Position numbers and translations under genes: made by a program. A stretch of 64,000 nt of DNA from Archegozetes longisetosus (taxonomy: Eukaryota > Arthropoda > Arachnida > Sarcoptiformes > Trhypochthoniidae): NCBI GenBank assembly GCA_018873245.2, contig JAEMBT020000002.1, forward strand, positions 1,680,001 to 1,744,000, written 5' to 3'. Positions 11,074 to 23,596 of this stretch are shown in pieces; within the stretch, counting starts at the first letter, position 1; the number at the start of each line of letters is the position of its first letter. The notes below the pieces were generated by a model, which made no database searches, was not told the DNA's origin, and saw nothing but the letters and a program-made list of their open reading frames with translations.

Positions 11074-14040
11074 CTAATAATGCGTGGGAAAAAAGAAAAT
11101 AGAACTATTTGTAGTCAAGATGTGGATGAAATTGTTACACTAGTAGACGATCTTATGTAAATTTATAAGAAAAAAGTATAATCTTTAGAAGAGAGAGTGA
11201 CAAAAATACAACAACCTAATTATTAATAATAACTAAAACGACATGACTACTTATCACTCTATTCCAAGAATGGTTTTATGAAATCGATAGCATGTCACAT
11301 TGTGTTCAAAAATAGTATTTAAAAATGCTGGCCGCCAGTAGCATGCAAATTACACTCATCCAAGCATTAAATAAGTCTATTGTTTGATACAAGGAATAAT
11401 AGAATCTTCAACTAGAACATTAATTATAGTTTATTCAAAATTAGGGCTATAACTATTCTAAATTTATTTCATTATAAGATTTTAATAATCTCCACAAAAT
11501 ACATTGATTTAGATTAAAAATTGATTTTCCTACCGTGATCAATTTTATAGACTATCTGATTCAAATTTACTAGTATCTAAACAATGCTGATCCAACTTTT
11601 CATTGAATTTTATCGTTAGAATAAGCCTAAATTTAAATCCGCTAATATAACAAAATTGTATCAAAACTTTTAAAAGTGACAAATCGAATAAAAGATAATT
11701 GGATTTCTCTTACATTGTAACCGAAAACTGGTCTTTGGTTACAGCGAGCTAATAAATAATTTCAATGATAAGTAATTTTTGTGACTATTACTCGCGTTCT
11801 ACTGGCGGTTAGCATTCTGAATACAACTTTTTTGGAACATGATTAAGTATAGTTTAAATGTGACATGATAATGATTTGGTAAGATGCCCCCGAAGTTGGG
11901 AGATAAGTGTTTAGTCACATGCCCTATAAGATTAGTTAAGAACTGATGAAAGTTCCAATGGCCTGAGACATTTGAGTTTTACTTATCGACCAATGAATAA
12001 AGTATTTGGTGGTACGGATTTCGGTTAGAGTCTGATTGATGATTGTATCTTACTCCTAGGTATACCAAATTCACATTGATGATATTATTCAACTTCCCAT
12101 CCCTTGCATGCTTAACTTTACATCGACTTACAGTTACTCACAGCCTTACCGGTAGTTCTCATACTTTGGCTACTATAAATCAAAGCTGCATTCTTTGACA
12201 CGATTTTGCTCTTTTCTCATCAAGATCATAGTGTGGTCTTAAACAATGATCATCGACATCTAATTTCGAAGCGGGTTTATACTTATCCTTATTTTAGCAA
12301 CAGAAGCAGTTCAGATTACTAATAATGGCAATAGGTTGTAGAATAGGTCAAAGTAAGACTATAAGTGCTCAAACATAACAAGTAGAAGATTCAAATGATA
12401 AAAATCACTTCACAGTATTTTGATAAAAGCAAATCTGTTAATTTGACGTTTCATCTTGTCCATTCGAGGTAATTAACGTATGAAACAAGGTGGCAACAGC
12501 TTGAGAGTGAAGGCTTTAAATATATTTATGATACAAGATAGAAAGAAATAATCTATATAAGAAAAGTATAGCTGCGACTTAATTCTAAAGTCATAAGAAC
12601 TCACGGTAAGAGTGTGGCCGGATATAGCCATGCAAGTTTGGTATAAAGGATATAGGAAGTCGAATGATACAACTCTTATTGATGCGATGTTATTAGAAGT
12701 AGGGTAGAATCGCTTACAGAATGGTAGCTCAGGTTTCTACATATCTACGACTATCTCTAAATTTCATACTAATATTAATGCAAAAGGTGAGAATTTCTGG
12801 TACCTTGAAATCTTGAAACTATGCGAGCAACAATGAAAGTGAACATTTGAATAATCGTTAGAGTATATACAGAGTGATTTGGTGGTGATATGCATATACT
12901 GTGGGTGTAATTAATACCCTGGGGTTATATATACAATACTGGATGATGAGGTCTATCGGTTCAGATGCAATGCCGAAAATCACTTGAAGTGAATTTCATC
13001 TTCCCTCATCATTAGAGGTGATTAAGAATATCTATTTACATAAAACCAAAGGCAATTTTTTCGAACTTTTCCGTAAGATTTATGACGTCTTCGAGATGTT
13101 CAACAAAACATTTAAGTTATAAGTCATAACTTTTTCAATATTGTTTTGTAAAAGATAGAAAATAAGAAGCTTTAGATATTATGAGCTTAACTGAATGAAA
13201 GTGGAGTGCCCACTGATTTAAGGTTGCGGCCAGAGACAATGGTACGTATATATATATTTCTAGTATCCCCTTTGTCTGTACACAAAAAAGTTTTACATAG
13301 CATCTTAGCATACAGTTACTTTGCAGCGAGTCTAGCCCGATATGCCACTCAGATCTAATATCCTAGCAAACGGCTAAGCATAACTTTACCAAATCGTAGC
13401 CTTAAACAAACCTAGCAAAAACAAAGGGAGGATAGTCACTTCGCGACCTAACCTGTCATATCTTATTTCATCTCAGATCTATCTCAGTTATGACTCAAGA
13501 AAGCCCAGTTTAACCGTTACTAGTTACTAAGTCAGGGATGAATATTTTGAGTGAAGTTAAAAACTTCGTTCGTCATACCTTAGCAACTGTGCGACCTAGA
13601 ACATGAAATTTTATAGATAAACTGAGGTTGATAATGCTGTGCTTCACTTCTATTTTCATTTTCGGGGCTCGGATTTTCCAATAGATAAGAGAAAATGAAT
13701 TTTAAGCTTCATTTGGACCTAGATTGAGAACTACGAAGCTACGTTACCTAGTATTGTATTTATGACCTTCGGGGGTCATGCTCTATGAGAATATATCAGC
13801 GTCACCTCTAAATCGCTCTGTACATATTCTCAAAATGTTCTAAAGACCGCTCAACATTTTGCAATACTTTTTTATAGTTTAATATACGTTATTTTCGATA
13901 TTATTAACTATCGTTATAATTAAGTAAATCTTTATTCCACAACAGACTTTCAAATTGATAAACTCTAATTGTCTTAATAAACAACTCATATTTTCATACT
14001 CAGTGATCAACTGTTATTATGAACCTTTTATATTGTCTAA
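11074..14040. other. intergenic or 5' intron of the oxidase, no exon recognised
   Basis: The missing 5' exon(s) of the multicopper oxidase should lie upstream on the minus strand, possibly here. GT donors were checked (for example near 12125-12150) but none follows a convincing signal-peptide ORF. The segment at about 12.5-13.9 kb is a little richer in GC than its surroundings but is full of stops in all frames. Confidence 0.4.
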
Positions 14041-14051
14041 TTTATTGCGCT

Positions 14052-14306
14052 TCACAATAATACATTAATAAACATATTTTTACCTGAGAAACAGTTGACA
14101 TTTTTGGGCCTATCGCAGGCTCCAACCACACCGTTGAATCGAAGCCCATATGGACAAACTTTGTGTATAGCCTTACCCGAGCTTTCGCATCTATAATAAC
14201 GAGTGCAGTCACGGGGATCGGCAATATTACCAACACAATTGCATATTGGCACTGCAGTAACAACATTAACTAACATCAAATAAGCAAATGTTAGGATAAA
14301 TATCAT
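14052..14306 (-). CDS. small secreted chitin-binding (CBM14/peritrophin-A) protein
   Basis: An 84-residue protein starts at ATG 14306. Residues 1-18 (MIFILTFAYLMLVNVVTA) are a signal peptide. The rest is one CBM14 domain with regularly spaced cysteines (CNC, DCTRYYRC, CPYGLRFN, ACDRPKNVNC). CBM14 proteins bind chitin in the peritrophic matrix or cuticle; a role there is inferred. A TATA-like box lies about 85 nt upstream. An AATAAA signal lies a few bases after the stop (about 14046-14041, minus strand), which supports a single-exon gene ending here. The alternative is splicing at CAG|GTAAAA (exon end 14084), which would replace the last ~10 residues. The gene lies upstream of the oxidase on the same strand. 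No evidence joins the two. Confidence 0.8.
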   Translation of the reverse strand: MIFILTFAYLMLVNVVTAVPICNCVGNIADPRDCTRYYRCESSGKAIHKVCPYGLRFNGVVGACDRPKNVNCFSGKNMFINVLL

Positions 14307-14387
14307 TTTATTAAGTGTAATTACTCTTATATGAATATTAAGTGAAAATCTAACTCATAAATTAAAGAGTAAGCTAAATTACCTCTC

Positions 14388-14397
14388 TTTATAAAAG
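14388..14397 (-). promoter_or_regulatory. TATA-like box for the CBM14 gene
   Basis: The minus strand reads CTTTTATAAA at about 85 nt upstream of the start codon. This is a suitable place for a core promoter with a 5' leader of about 55 nt. Confidence 0.45.
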
Positions 14398-15856
14398 CTT
14401 TCTGGGAGTCAAAGATTTACTTGAATAATTATTTGTCAGTTGGTGTCTATAATCAAAGCACGTCATCGGGAATATGAACTAGGCGAATATTAGTTCTTTC
14501 CAGAACTACTTTAAAATCTAGTACTTACTATGCAGGTATAAAAAACATTTTCAGCAACTATGAAATTATATTTTCAGGTAATTTATCAAATTTATTAAAT
14601 AACAAGTGTTTTAGCTTCATATAATATTTTGTTATAGCCTGTATTCATAGATTCAGTTATATGACTATTGAGAAATCTCATTTGTGAAAATTATTACTAT
14701 TATAATTGAAAATACTGTAAGTCAACAAACCTGTTGTTCAGCCAGTTACACTTTTCTGTATAATAGGTTGAACTCAACACATTTTAAAGTAAACTCAATA
14801 TAATTTTGGTTTAGAAGGAAACTAATTTCAAAATATTTAATTCCTGTATTATCAAAATTAATAATATTATCCATGTAAATCATAATTAATATGAACAAAC
14901 ACTAAAAACTTAAATTTTTATAGCCATTATTTAATGTGCTATCGAATATCTATTGCAAATAGTGGTCAATGTTATTCATTGAAAATATCTGAATTTTTCT
15001 TAGTAGTAAAAATCGTAATATTCTCTTAATAGCAACGAATAAAATAGAAAGCTGTGCTACTAAGGTAGTACAGTATGAAAATTAACGAGATGTGGGTCTA
15101 AGTAGCAAATGCATTCTCTGAAGATCTCGTGAAATCAAACTGTCCATCTCCACCCCACCCTACATTTTAAACCAAAAAGTATCTGGATTTCTGCTTGCGC
15201 AATTATTTTGGTGATTAGTAGTATTCTAGGTTATTAGACGAATTTGATGACATATAGAAATGATTATTTGATGACCAGAGAGAATTCATAATCTCATATT
15301 AAGGCCCCTAGATATGAGTTCTCAACGCTTGTTATCCTCTTAAACTAAAAGATTATGGTGTCTCAAAAATGAATATCAGCATTAATGGTTTATTTAGAAA
15401 CAAATCTAATGTATATTTTGAATAGAAAAATTTCATGTAAGAGCTGTTTATAGCTACTTTACATCAATTTATTGCGAAATCCTAAACTTTTAAGCTAAAA
15501 TTACTCTTTTTTATTATTTATATATTTTCAAGTACGTTTAATCATAATTTTGTGTTTTAAGTGTTTAAAAATAAATCTGAATTACTATAGGATTTTTCGT
15601 TAATTTTATGAAGTTCAACATGTTTCTACCCTTCTCATATTATGCTTTCACATGTTTTTCTAATTTTTCGTGCTTTTTTATTTATATTCAGCTCGAAATA
15701 TATCGGTTGAAATATTGATGATTTATTAGATTATTTTGTTAATGTTTTCGCAATAAATTTTATTCATTTCTAAAAAAAATTATTTTCTTTTCATTTTGGA
15801 ATTTTTACATTTTTAAAAAAGAATTTTGTAAATATTTTATTTATAAATCTTAAGTA
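14398..15856. other. intergenic, no gene seen
   Basis: AT-rich sequence with T-rich stretches around 15.5-15.8 kb. No coding exon and no bounded element were recognised. Confidence 0.5.
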
Positions 15857-16163
15857 CAGTAGACACTCGATGCTTTGAAATATCTGTTGAACAGTTTCTA
15901 GGTATAATAACACATCAAATTTTCACAAAAAATCATTATTATTGATACTGCTGGTTCAGGCGGTTCAGGTTCCAGAAATTCGTGGACGAGCCTCAAACCT
16001 GAACCTCAATCTAAATGAAATTTTAGTGTTAATCATTCAAGTATTGCATTTTGAGCGAAATTTTTATTTCGGACTTTTTTCAATGTACCGGCTATTTTTA
16101 AAACTCGCTATTTTGAACAAAATTTTTTGGCAGAAGCGGGTTCAAAATAACGAGGTTCTACTG
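15857..16163. mobile_element. Tc1/mariner/pogo-type MITE
   Basis: The ends are inverted: CAGTAGACACTCGATGCTTT on the left, and CAGTAGAACCTCGTTATTTT as the reverse complement on the right, with TTGAA following in both. Both sides are flanked by TA. The CAGTAGAACCTCG terminus with a TA target is typical of pogo/Tigger-like non-autonomous elements. The 307-bp body has no transposase; its open frame of 86 codons is incidental. Confidence 0.8.
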
Positions 16164-16842
16164 TATTTTGATATAGGGTCTAAACGATTGGAAGAACGAT
16201 AACATTCTTTTAAACTTTAAAGATCCGATATGTGGAGATGCATCATATAGACTTGTATTAGATGGGCGTCAACTGAAGACACTTTTATATTGAGTTATTA
16301 TCAAATAGTTCTTTTGTTTATGTTGATGGTTAATTATAGGTAGCTTGTGCTCAGTGTATCAAATTTTTTATATATTTATTTAAATGTTCATTACTTTTTT
16401 TTAAGGTTTTCGACACAAATAGACATAAGACTCTAATTTTAGTATCAGTTTGAGTCAATTTGTTACTATCCGGCAAATCCGTCATTCGCTCTCAAATATA
16501 CTGTACACGATCAGAGTGATGTAATTTCTTCTATTGCCTCACAGTTGGTCATTAATTAATTTAGAGCAAAAGTTATCAAAAAATCGTCTTTGAATATTAA
16601 AAAGATAGCATTTTTACTCATTTATATTTCAATGTTTTGTATATGAGAACATTTAGGACATTTTGTTTGTAGTATTTTTTCTTATCAAAGTCAGAATTTA
16701 AGAAATGCTTTAAATTGTTTTTAGATAGTTATTTAATATTTGATGAAGTTTTGTTAAAACCTTAATTGAGTCATAAAATTGGGTACAGAAGAGCTTATAG
16801 ATAAATATTCAAAATAATCCTATGAAATATATTAAGGTTATA

Positions 16843-17413
16843 CCCCGATTGATAGAAATCCACTTTATAGACATTTCATTTCATAGACACTTGATTAAAG
16901 AGACATTTTTAAACTATTCAAAATAATTATTTAAATTTATTTACACATCTGCGACTTTTAAAATAATTGTATATTAATTAAATTGAAAGTCAAGTGCATC
17001 GAATCTCATATCTACTAATCCGCTAATCTTATAAGCTTATGATAATTAAGATATTTAACACGCACAAAATGCAAACCCATTTGACTATTTTTCAAGTGAA
17101 TGAAAAATGATTTTTATTTTGAGTCTAATCAGCTCAATATACTAATTTGTTATTTAATTAGAACATTTCTGCATATCTATATTTGAATGTTATTAATTGG
17201 TTAAAGTTTGTGTAATTTATCTGTAAACTACGTCTGAATTAAGTTTTATTGAATCAAACAAAGGGAAAAAATGATCATTTTTCAAAATTAGATTCAATTA
17301 GATTGTTCAGAATTAACATCAATAATCTCCTCGATAACCAGAATTTTCATTAGCGAATAATTAGTCTATGAAGTGAAATGTCTATAAAGTGGATGTCTAT
17401 AAACTGGGAAGAC
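16843..17413. mobile_element. inverted-repeat MITE, ~570 bp
   Basis: The left end, with ATCCACTTTATAGACATTTC followed by ATTTCATAGAC, and the right end, its near-exact reverse complement (GTCTATGAAGTGAAATGTCT then ATAAAGTGGATG), form terminal repeats of about 50 bp. Each terminus is built from several short TATAGACA-like units. No coding capacity is present, and the exact boundary and target duplication were not resolved. Confidence 0.7.
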
Positions 17414-18350
17414 ACCATATGATAAATAACTTATCTTATTATTTAAGCATGAAGTAAAATAAGAACACTATAACACTATTAAGCTACATTTATTCAGCAT
17501 AAAAAGTTTAATGAGATTGTTAACACAAATTCGCCTTACTACATGTTCACTAAGCTTATAATGTGCTTATAAAACGAAGCTACTAATACATTAGCGACGA
17601 TCAATGTAAAAATTGGGACACTTGTAATTATATCGATAAAGTTACTAAAAGTGACAGACTATAACTAAAAATTATCCTATTTTATTTAAAACTCGTGTTT
17701 TACATATTAATAAAATCTGTTTCATCATTTGATTTATTGATTCTATTTCAAATAGACTTATTTAATAATAATTAATGAATAAACTTATAAGATCTTTTTT
17801 ACGATATATTGACAGTGCATTTATTATCAATGTTAAGAATTTTAATTCAACTTCGTTTTAAAACAGAATGAATTTTATCAACTATTAGTACACAAGAATG
17901 AGAGAAACAATGGAAAATTCATGTTAGTTACTGCTTGGTGTGTCAGCCATTCTGACTGTTTCTCTGAAATTAGCAATTATTCTCTGAAAAATTTTAATTT
18001 CTATTTATTCTAAATTAATGTTAAAATCAGATTAAGATATTTTCAAAACGAACAGAGTGTTTATAGAATACTAATAGTTTGGGTTGTGTTAAGCTTATCA
18101 TTATATTGATAGCAATTATTTTTAATTAGTATATAGCTTTTATAATTAACATTTCCATGCTATTAACGTGAAAACTAGCAACAGATAAAGTATCGAACAG
18201 TTTAATAGCAAATTTAAATGAATCACTTTTGAAAATAAATCATTTTAAAAATCAGAATAAATCATGAAAAAAGCGAGCGACTGGATCCGTTTGCAATCTT
18301 ACCACCAGATTTGCTGATCGATTCTGCAGTAAACCATTCATACAGAATTG
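17414..18350. other. intergenic, no gene seen
   Basis: AT-rich sequence upstream of the chemoreceptor pseudogene. The first receptor exon may once have been here but is not recognisable. Confidence 0.4.
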
Positions 18351-18354
18351 GTTT

Positions 18355-19737
18355 ATGCCCATTAAAAAATTCCGCTAAAAGAAAAAGAATAATCTGATAT
18401 TAATTTCTATTGTGCTTTTATTATACAATATTCAGTGTGTCGCTTCATTGCTATCAATATTACCAGAAAATATTAACTTAATAGCAATTAGGCGGTTGGT
18501 CCCGTATTGCGAACGAAAGATTGCACATAAATATGGCTATAAGTATGTTTCTGTTATTATCTTTAATAAGTCAATTAATTCATTATCTCAACTACAGAAA
18601 TGACATCAAGCCATCGTATCTCAAACTGTTTGGGATGATATCAAACCTAGTTTCTCCTCAAAGTCTTGATCTCACAGTAGAAGAAGATATAGATCTATTG
18701 ATTAAGCGCCCGAAATTTTTGTTTGGTCCTGCAAATATCATGATTAACACATAAACAATAGCTGCATTTCTTGTATCTAACTTAACGTTGGGTTTAAACT
18801 CTACACTAGTACAATTTATTATTTATGCCATACCGTGGAGTGTATTGATTGCATTTGCGTTTCATTATGCAGATAATACCCAAGTCTGTTGGCGTAGTGG
18901 TCAAAACACTGACAGAGCAACCCTTGGGGAGCGGGTTCGAATCCCACTGTGGCGTACTGCTTCCTTCTACCCAGGTAATACTGGGCCGGGAGGGGAAGAG
19001 AAGGCTCAGGGGGATCTTCGACGACCGCGGTCCCAAACCGAGGGACGTAACTCGGTAGAGTCTGGTCTCTGAGACCACCAGACGACAGACTCGGAGGGCT
19101 CAGGTGTGGCCTCTTAAAACTGTAACACAACACTATCCTCGCTGCGATACCACTGAGTAAAAGCGGCGACCCCTGGCCTTAGTTGTGGGCTGTGCAGGGG
19201 GGGAAACAACAACAGATTATGCAGATAATATTCATGCTTATCAAGTGATTTACTTTCAGATTATTTGTTATTGTTTGAAACTCAAACTTAAAAGAGTTAA
19301 AGAACAAATCAAAGCAATGCTCAAAACTAGAACAGAACTTAACTCTGGAAATTTGCAAACCATTGTTGAGAAATTGACTTCAATTTATGCTGAGATCAAG
19401 CAATAAAATGATAATTAGCAATATGATCAATATTTATTTTGAATTTTGGTATTGATGGACTTAACTACAAATTTTGCCTTATTCAGTGCTCTTTTGTTCA
19501 AAATGACTTCGATTGCAAGACTGCTGGCAATATATCGCACGTTTCTTTTGCTATCAATCATACTTAATACTGGCCAATTCTTCTGCCTCGGTAACCTACG
19601 AGGCAAATAAAACATACATGTCATTGTATAAACATTATTTTAAATTTGTAAGTTTGAACTCAAAAATCTCGACGACAAAACGATTAAGATATTCGATAGA
19701 AGTTTTTTGTTTAAATTATCAGCTGATAAGTTATAAT
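18355..19737 (+). pseudogene. 7-TM chemoreceptor-like pseudogene split by a SINE
   Basis: Fragments in three frames run in order as one receptor: KNSAKRKRI with LISIVLLLYNIQCV (about 18365-18450), LIHYLNYRNDIKPSYLKLFG (about 18580-18640), LTLGLNSTLVQFIIYAIPW through AFHYADN (18780-18877), then after the SINE HAYQVIYFQIICYCLKLKL (19231 on), and finally SASVTYEANKTYMSLYKHYF (about 19580-19650). At least three frameshifts or stops interrupt it, including TGA near 18390 and TAA at 19404. The SINE sits exactly between ADN and the next codons, inside a 15-bp target duplication. The tail pattern matches the receptor at 1-1033. The last exon may be missing. The gene is dead by several independent lesions. 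Confidence 0.75.
18879..19215 (+). repeat. tRNA-derived SINE with 15-bp target-site duplication
   Basis: A 337-bp, comparatively GC-rich insert starts with a tRNA-like head carrying an A box TGGCGTAGTGG (18890-18900) and a consensus B box GGTTCGAATCC (18934-18944), the internal RNA polymerase III promoter of tRNAs. A non-tRNA body follows, ending in an AAACAACAACAG-type tail. The insert is flanked by exact direct repeats of ATTATGCAGATAATA (18864-18878 and 19216-19230). Head, tail and duplication together identify LINE-driven retroposition. The exact 15-bp duplication suggests a fairly young insertion. Confidence 0.9.
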
Positions 19738-19803
19738 TGATATACATTTATCAATATTTGTTGTCATACTCAACCCTAAAGGTAGTAAACAACATAATCC
19801 TTA

Positions 19804-20165
19804 CGACAAAAAAATCCGGAAACTCATGACATATTTTGAGAAATAGTTTTTTCGACCTCAGCCCGATTGAACACTTATGAAGAATAATAAAGAATATTAT
19901 TGAGAAAAAAGAACCAAAAAAATTCAACTGTGAGTCGCGAAAATAAACCGAATATGAGAAAATTTATTAGACGTATAGGAGTGGTTGAAATAAAGTATGA
20001 AAGAACGCATTGGAAAGTGTATGTTTGCAGAGGGAGACCGAATTAAATTGTTATTTCTTTTTAGTTGCAATAATTAGAATCAAATGCATTCTTGTGATAA
20101 ATTTGAGGTCAAAATACTGTAATTTTCATTAGAAACTTTCCATTTACTTTTTCCGGACTCTTTTG
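19804..20165 (+). mobile_element. deleted Tc1-like element
   Basis: The ends (left CGACAAAAAAATCCGGAAAC, right reverse complement CAAAAGAGTCCGGAAAAA) are inverted and flanked by TA on both sides. The interior keeps the tail of a Tc1 transposase on the plus strand: FDLSPIEHL then RIIKNIIEKKEPK (about 19852-19910), the usual SPDLNPIENLW region, and SMKERIGKC (about 19997-20022). Stops and frameshifts break it, and the N-terminal two thirds are gone. Confidence 0.75.
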
Positions 20166-20831
20166 TAACAAGGCATATAAGTAAATAAGAACAGAGTTAT
20201 TGTCGAATTATTGGAATGTTCTAAAATATCATCTCTTTAACTTACTCCAATGAAAATATAGAATTCGAATGTGAGAGAAATTGATGTTTACATTGTTATA
20301 ATAATTTATATTTTCCAGTTGATTTAAAACTGAAATACTGTTAAACTATGAATTTTTTTATCTATTCATTTGTTAGTATTAAAACCGATAGTAGTAGACA
20401 TTAAAAACAAGTAATATATTAGTAGTTAGTTTAAATCAAACGTATCATCAAGTGATATAATCCTATGTGCTCTGAAAGCAAGTATTTAATCAACTATTGA
20501 GCTGAATAGATTCGTTTACCTTAATATTAACATAGCTTATGCAGACAATAAAATTGTTATGTAACTTTTAAAATCATTTTAATATTAATAATTTTTAATA
20601 TTCATTAACAAGAAAATTTTAAAGAAAATTTTTATTGGCCAAAACTTTAATTATTTGACTCAAATTCGTTGAGATGGAAGTTTTTAAAAAAGTTATTCGA
20701 TAAGTTTTAGCGGAAAACTTTTTATCAAATTATTGATTAGATCATTAATTTTAATTATTCGAGGGGGGAATACGTTTCAGATTTGAAGCACCTAAAGTGC
20801 TGATTCGAGTCTACTTATGAGCTCAAATCTT
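20166..20831. other. intergenic, no gene seen
   Basis: AT-rich sequence beyond the 3' end of the nucleoside hydrolase gene. No exon or bounded element was recognised. Confidence 0.5.
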
Positions 20832-23596
20832 TTATTTAAAAATCTTCAACATTGATTTCATCAACTTTGTTTGATCGAATGAAGTGATAAACTTAACCAT
20901 TCTTGAGCTTATGCTATCTCTTTTATTTGCTCTTCGTCTCCGATCAACCACTAACTGTCCTCTTGTTAACATTCCGTGCAATTCTATGAGAGCTGGAAAT
21001 TCTTCAGAATCACATATTAATTCTGGATAGGCCACAGCTATAACAACCAGAACATCGCAAATAGTTAATCCTGTCCTTCTAGTTCCTTCTGAATTTTGAG
21101 AAGTGCAATACACGAATTTTTAAATATATATTTCGCTCAAATAAATTCTGGAGATTATTCAGAAAATTAATGTGTGTATATACCATAGTTATCGTCGTGC
21201 TGAAGGCGGTATTCTCTTCGAGTTATTTTTTCAAAAAATTTGGCTTTTTCTGTATCCAATCCTATCAATTTGTCATAAATGTCCTGAAATTATTTTCTAA
21301 ATTAAAGATTCATAAATATTTTCCAGGTCAAAATAAATACCCATGTAATTAGATGTTTTAAGCATGTTTCCCATGGGATAATAATAAGAGGACATTCAGA
21401 ATTAGTGAGCACAACATGAACTGCTTCTGGATCATAGTAGAAATTAAATTCAGCAGTTGGTACCGAATTACCGAACGCGCACACACTCCCTCCCATTGAG
21501 ACAATTTGTTCTAAATTATTGAAAAATTGAGGATCTATAAGATGAGCCAAAGCCAAATTAGTCAGTGGTCCCAATACCATAACTGTTATCCGTTTTGGGA
21601 ATTCTTTGGCAAGTCTTTAAAGCAGAAAGAGTGTCAAAATAGAGCGCGAGAATAACATGCCACCTAAGAGAATCGCCTTAATTACAATATATCTAAAGCC
21701 TTCCCAAAAGTTAGTTTTTCTGATCAAATCTAGCAGGCAAAATAATTAGCCTTCACATACTGAACAAACAAATCAACATCTTAAATGAGTTTTAAAAATC
21801 GATTTTCTTTCACTTTTTAGACTAATTATATTTAACTTTATCCAAATGAGTATCGTTGGTCAAAAAGTTGCTGAATACTTAATTTTTTATTACATATCGA
21901 CAAATTAAAATAATTCAATCTAAAACCAGGTAAAAGCTTATTTTCATTCAAATTACCCTGAAATCAAGTGTAATGCCGTAATGATTAAGGGTTGCCTCAC
22001 TCTTTGTATAACAATTTTAACGGGTATATCTTTCAACCTGGATGTGGGGTAAGGAAGCCCTAGTATATCTATGATAGATGGATTTAATGAATAAGAATCC
22101 TGATAACGTAAACTCCTTAACAAAAAAGTTCATGCTATCAATAACTATTGATAACTTATCTCAACTTAGATAACTTTGATAAGAGTTTCACTTATCACAT
22201 AATGATCAAAATAAAGCAAATACATATTAATAAAAGCTCATTATGCACATTTTGCTATCAAAACAATTCAATTGCACGCATTTTTTATGTAGTGGGATTT
22301 CAAAAATAATGTTCAGAGAGTTAATGGTCAGCCGCTCACCGAACAGGAGCGAAATATGATTATTTCTTGGGTCGTGGAGAATCGATAAAAGAAATTGCGG
22401 CGGTGAGCGGCTGACCATTAACTCTTTGAATATTGTTGAGAAATTTCATTTCATAAAAAATGTGTGCAATTGAATTGTTTTGATAGCAAAATGTGCATAA
22501 TGAACTTTTGTTAATATGCATTCATTTTATCTTGATCATTATGTGATATGTAAAACTCTTGTCAAAGTTTACTGATAGTATGAACTTTTGTTAAGGAATC
22601 TACAAAATTTAAGTTGTTCAAAGTAAGTATTAGTATAGGTTTCATGAGAATCTAAATTAAAAATTTCAGAATTCTCAAAGAAATTAAGATACCATTTCTT
22701 TTATCCTAAAAATCCATTATGAAATTTTAAAATTAAAATATTTTCTGGATTAGACGTTGTAATTTTTCCGCAAAAATGCTCAAAATTAAAAGCGTGCATT
22801 ATAGCGGTCGCCAAACATACAGGTTCGGCCTATATTGCACAGATTTGATGGTCTTGATATAGACCAAAATGAACAAAATAAGGCACTAGTCTGTGCAAAG
22901 GTAATGAAAATCATAAAACTTTTTTGAAGATTCTCATGAAAAACTAATTGTGTGAATTTTCAGTAAATATGCATTCAATTATTTTTTTCGAATATCTCAA
23001 TGAATTTTGTAGTTCTAGCTAATTTTTCTTAATTAGTTTTGGCCTGAAATCGTATATTTAATCGGAAACCAACATGCTTAGCCTTTACTGTAACTCAGGC
23101 AATACTATTGTTGGTGATATTTTTCACTTTGTATTATTTTGTGCGATGCTTTGAATACAAACCTTACAAGAGCGAAGGCTGCATGCTCATCCTCTGTCGA
23201 GATATCGATAGCAGTCATATTTTCAGTACTATTTCCAAGTCCATCTTCTCCATGGTACACTTTTTGAAATCCATACTTATTAACAATTGGAGTCTTACAG
23301 CCTTTATATACATTTACTTTCTTTTTTCGAAACGAAAATGTTTCAAAAACCTAGGTTGATATCATAGCTTTTATGATTGAAGACAATCTTACCTCGATAT
23401 CACAAACTTTCAATGTGTGATGTACATTAGTGACCACGTTATCTAGCGATGTGTTCCCGTAGCAACAAGTTATTGCCAATAAATGAAATAATCCATCTTT
23501 ATGGCAATTTGCTGCTAACATGATGGCTAACGCATCATCGATTCCACAGTCCGTGTCTATGATCACATATCTTTTTGAATGATTCGAAGAATTCAT
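20832..23596 (-). CDS. inosine-uridine-type nucleoside hydrolase, five exons
   Basis: The proposed join is 23596-23393, 23320-23163, 21614-21341, 21283-21184 and 21088-20832. This gives 993 nt and 330 residues, the usual size for the family. Phases agree at all four junctions and all introns are GT-AG. Exon 1 carries the calcium and ribose motif DTDCGIDDALA (usual DTDPGIDDALA). Exon 2 carries VYHGEDGLGN, exon 3 has GPLTNLALA and PTAEFNFYYDPEAV, exon 4 has EKAKFFEKITRREYR, and exon 5 has the late Asp in TICDVLVVIAVAYPE. The enzyme cleaves the N-glycosidic bond of nucleosides for base salvage. No signal peptide is seen, so it is probably cytosolic. Intron 2 (1.55 kb) is large because it contains a fold-back element; the other three are 57-95 nt. 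The missing Pro in DTDPG is a mild variation; other catalytic residues look intact. Confidence 0.9.
22113..22598. mobile_element. fold-back MITE inside intron 2 of the nucleoside hydrolase
   Basis: The left and right halves are inverted copies over about 200 bp each. They include TCATTATGCACATTTTGCTA, CAATTCAATTGCAC and the GC-rich core GGTCAGCCGCTCACCG. The outer ends are CTCCTTAACAAAA on both sides. About 50 nt of loop separates the arms, and the left arm has an extra ~20 nt near 22150. There is no coding capacity. The RNA of this intron could form a very long hairpin. Confidence 0.85.

Noticed and set aside
11083-14084. Chitin-binding exon as the 5' end of the multicopper oxidase gene
   Set aside because: The order and strand fit and a GT donor exists, but a polyA signal follows the CBM14 stop, the two are ~3 kb apart, and I know of no such fusion in laccases.
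18881-18955. Possible functional tRNA gene (A and B boxes)
   Set aside because: The boxes sit in a longer insert with a 3' tail and a 15-bp target duplication, so it is a SINE head. The arms do not fold as a clean cloverleaf by eye.
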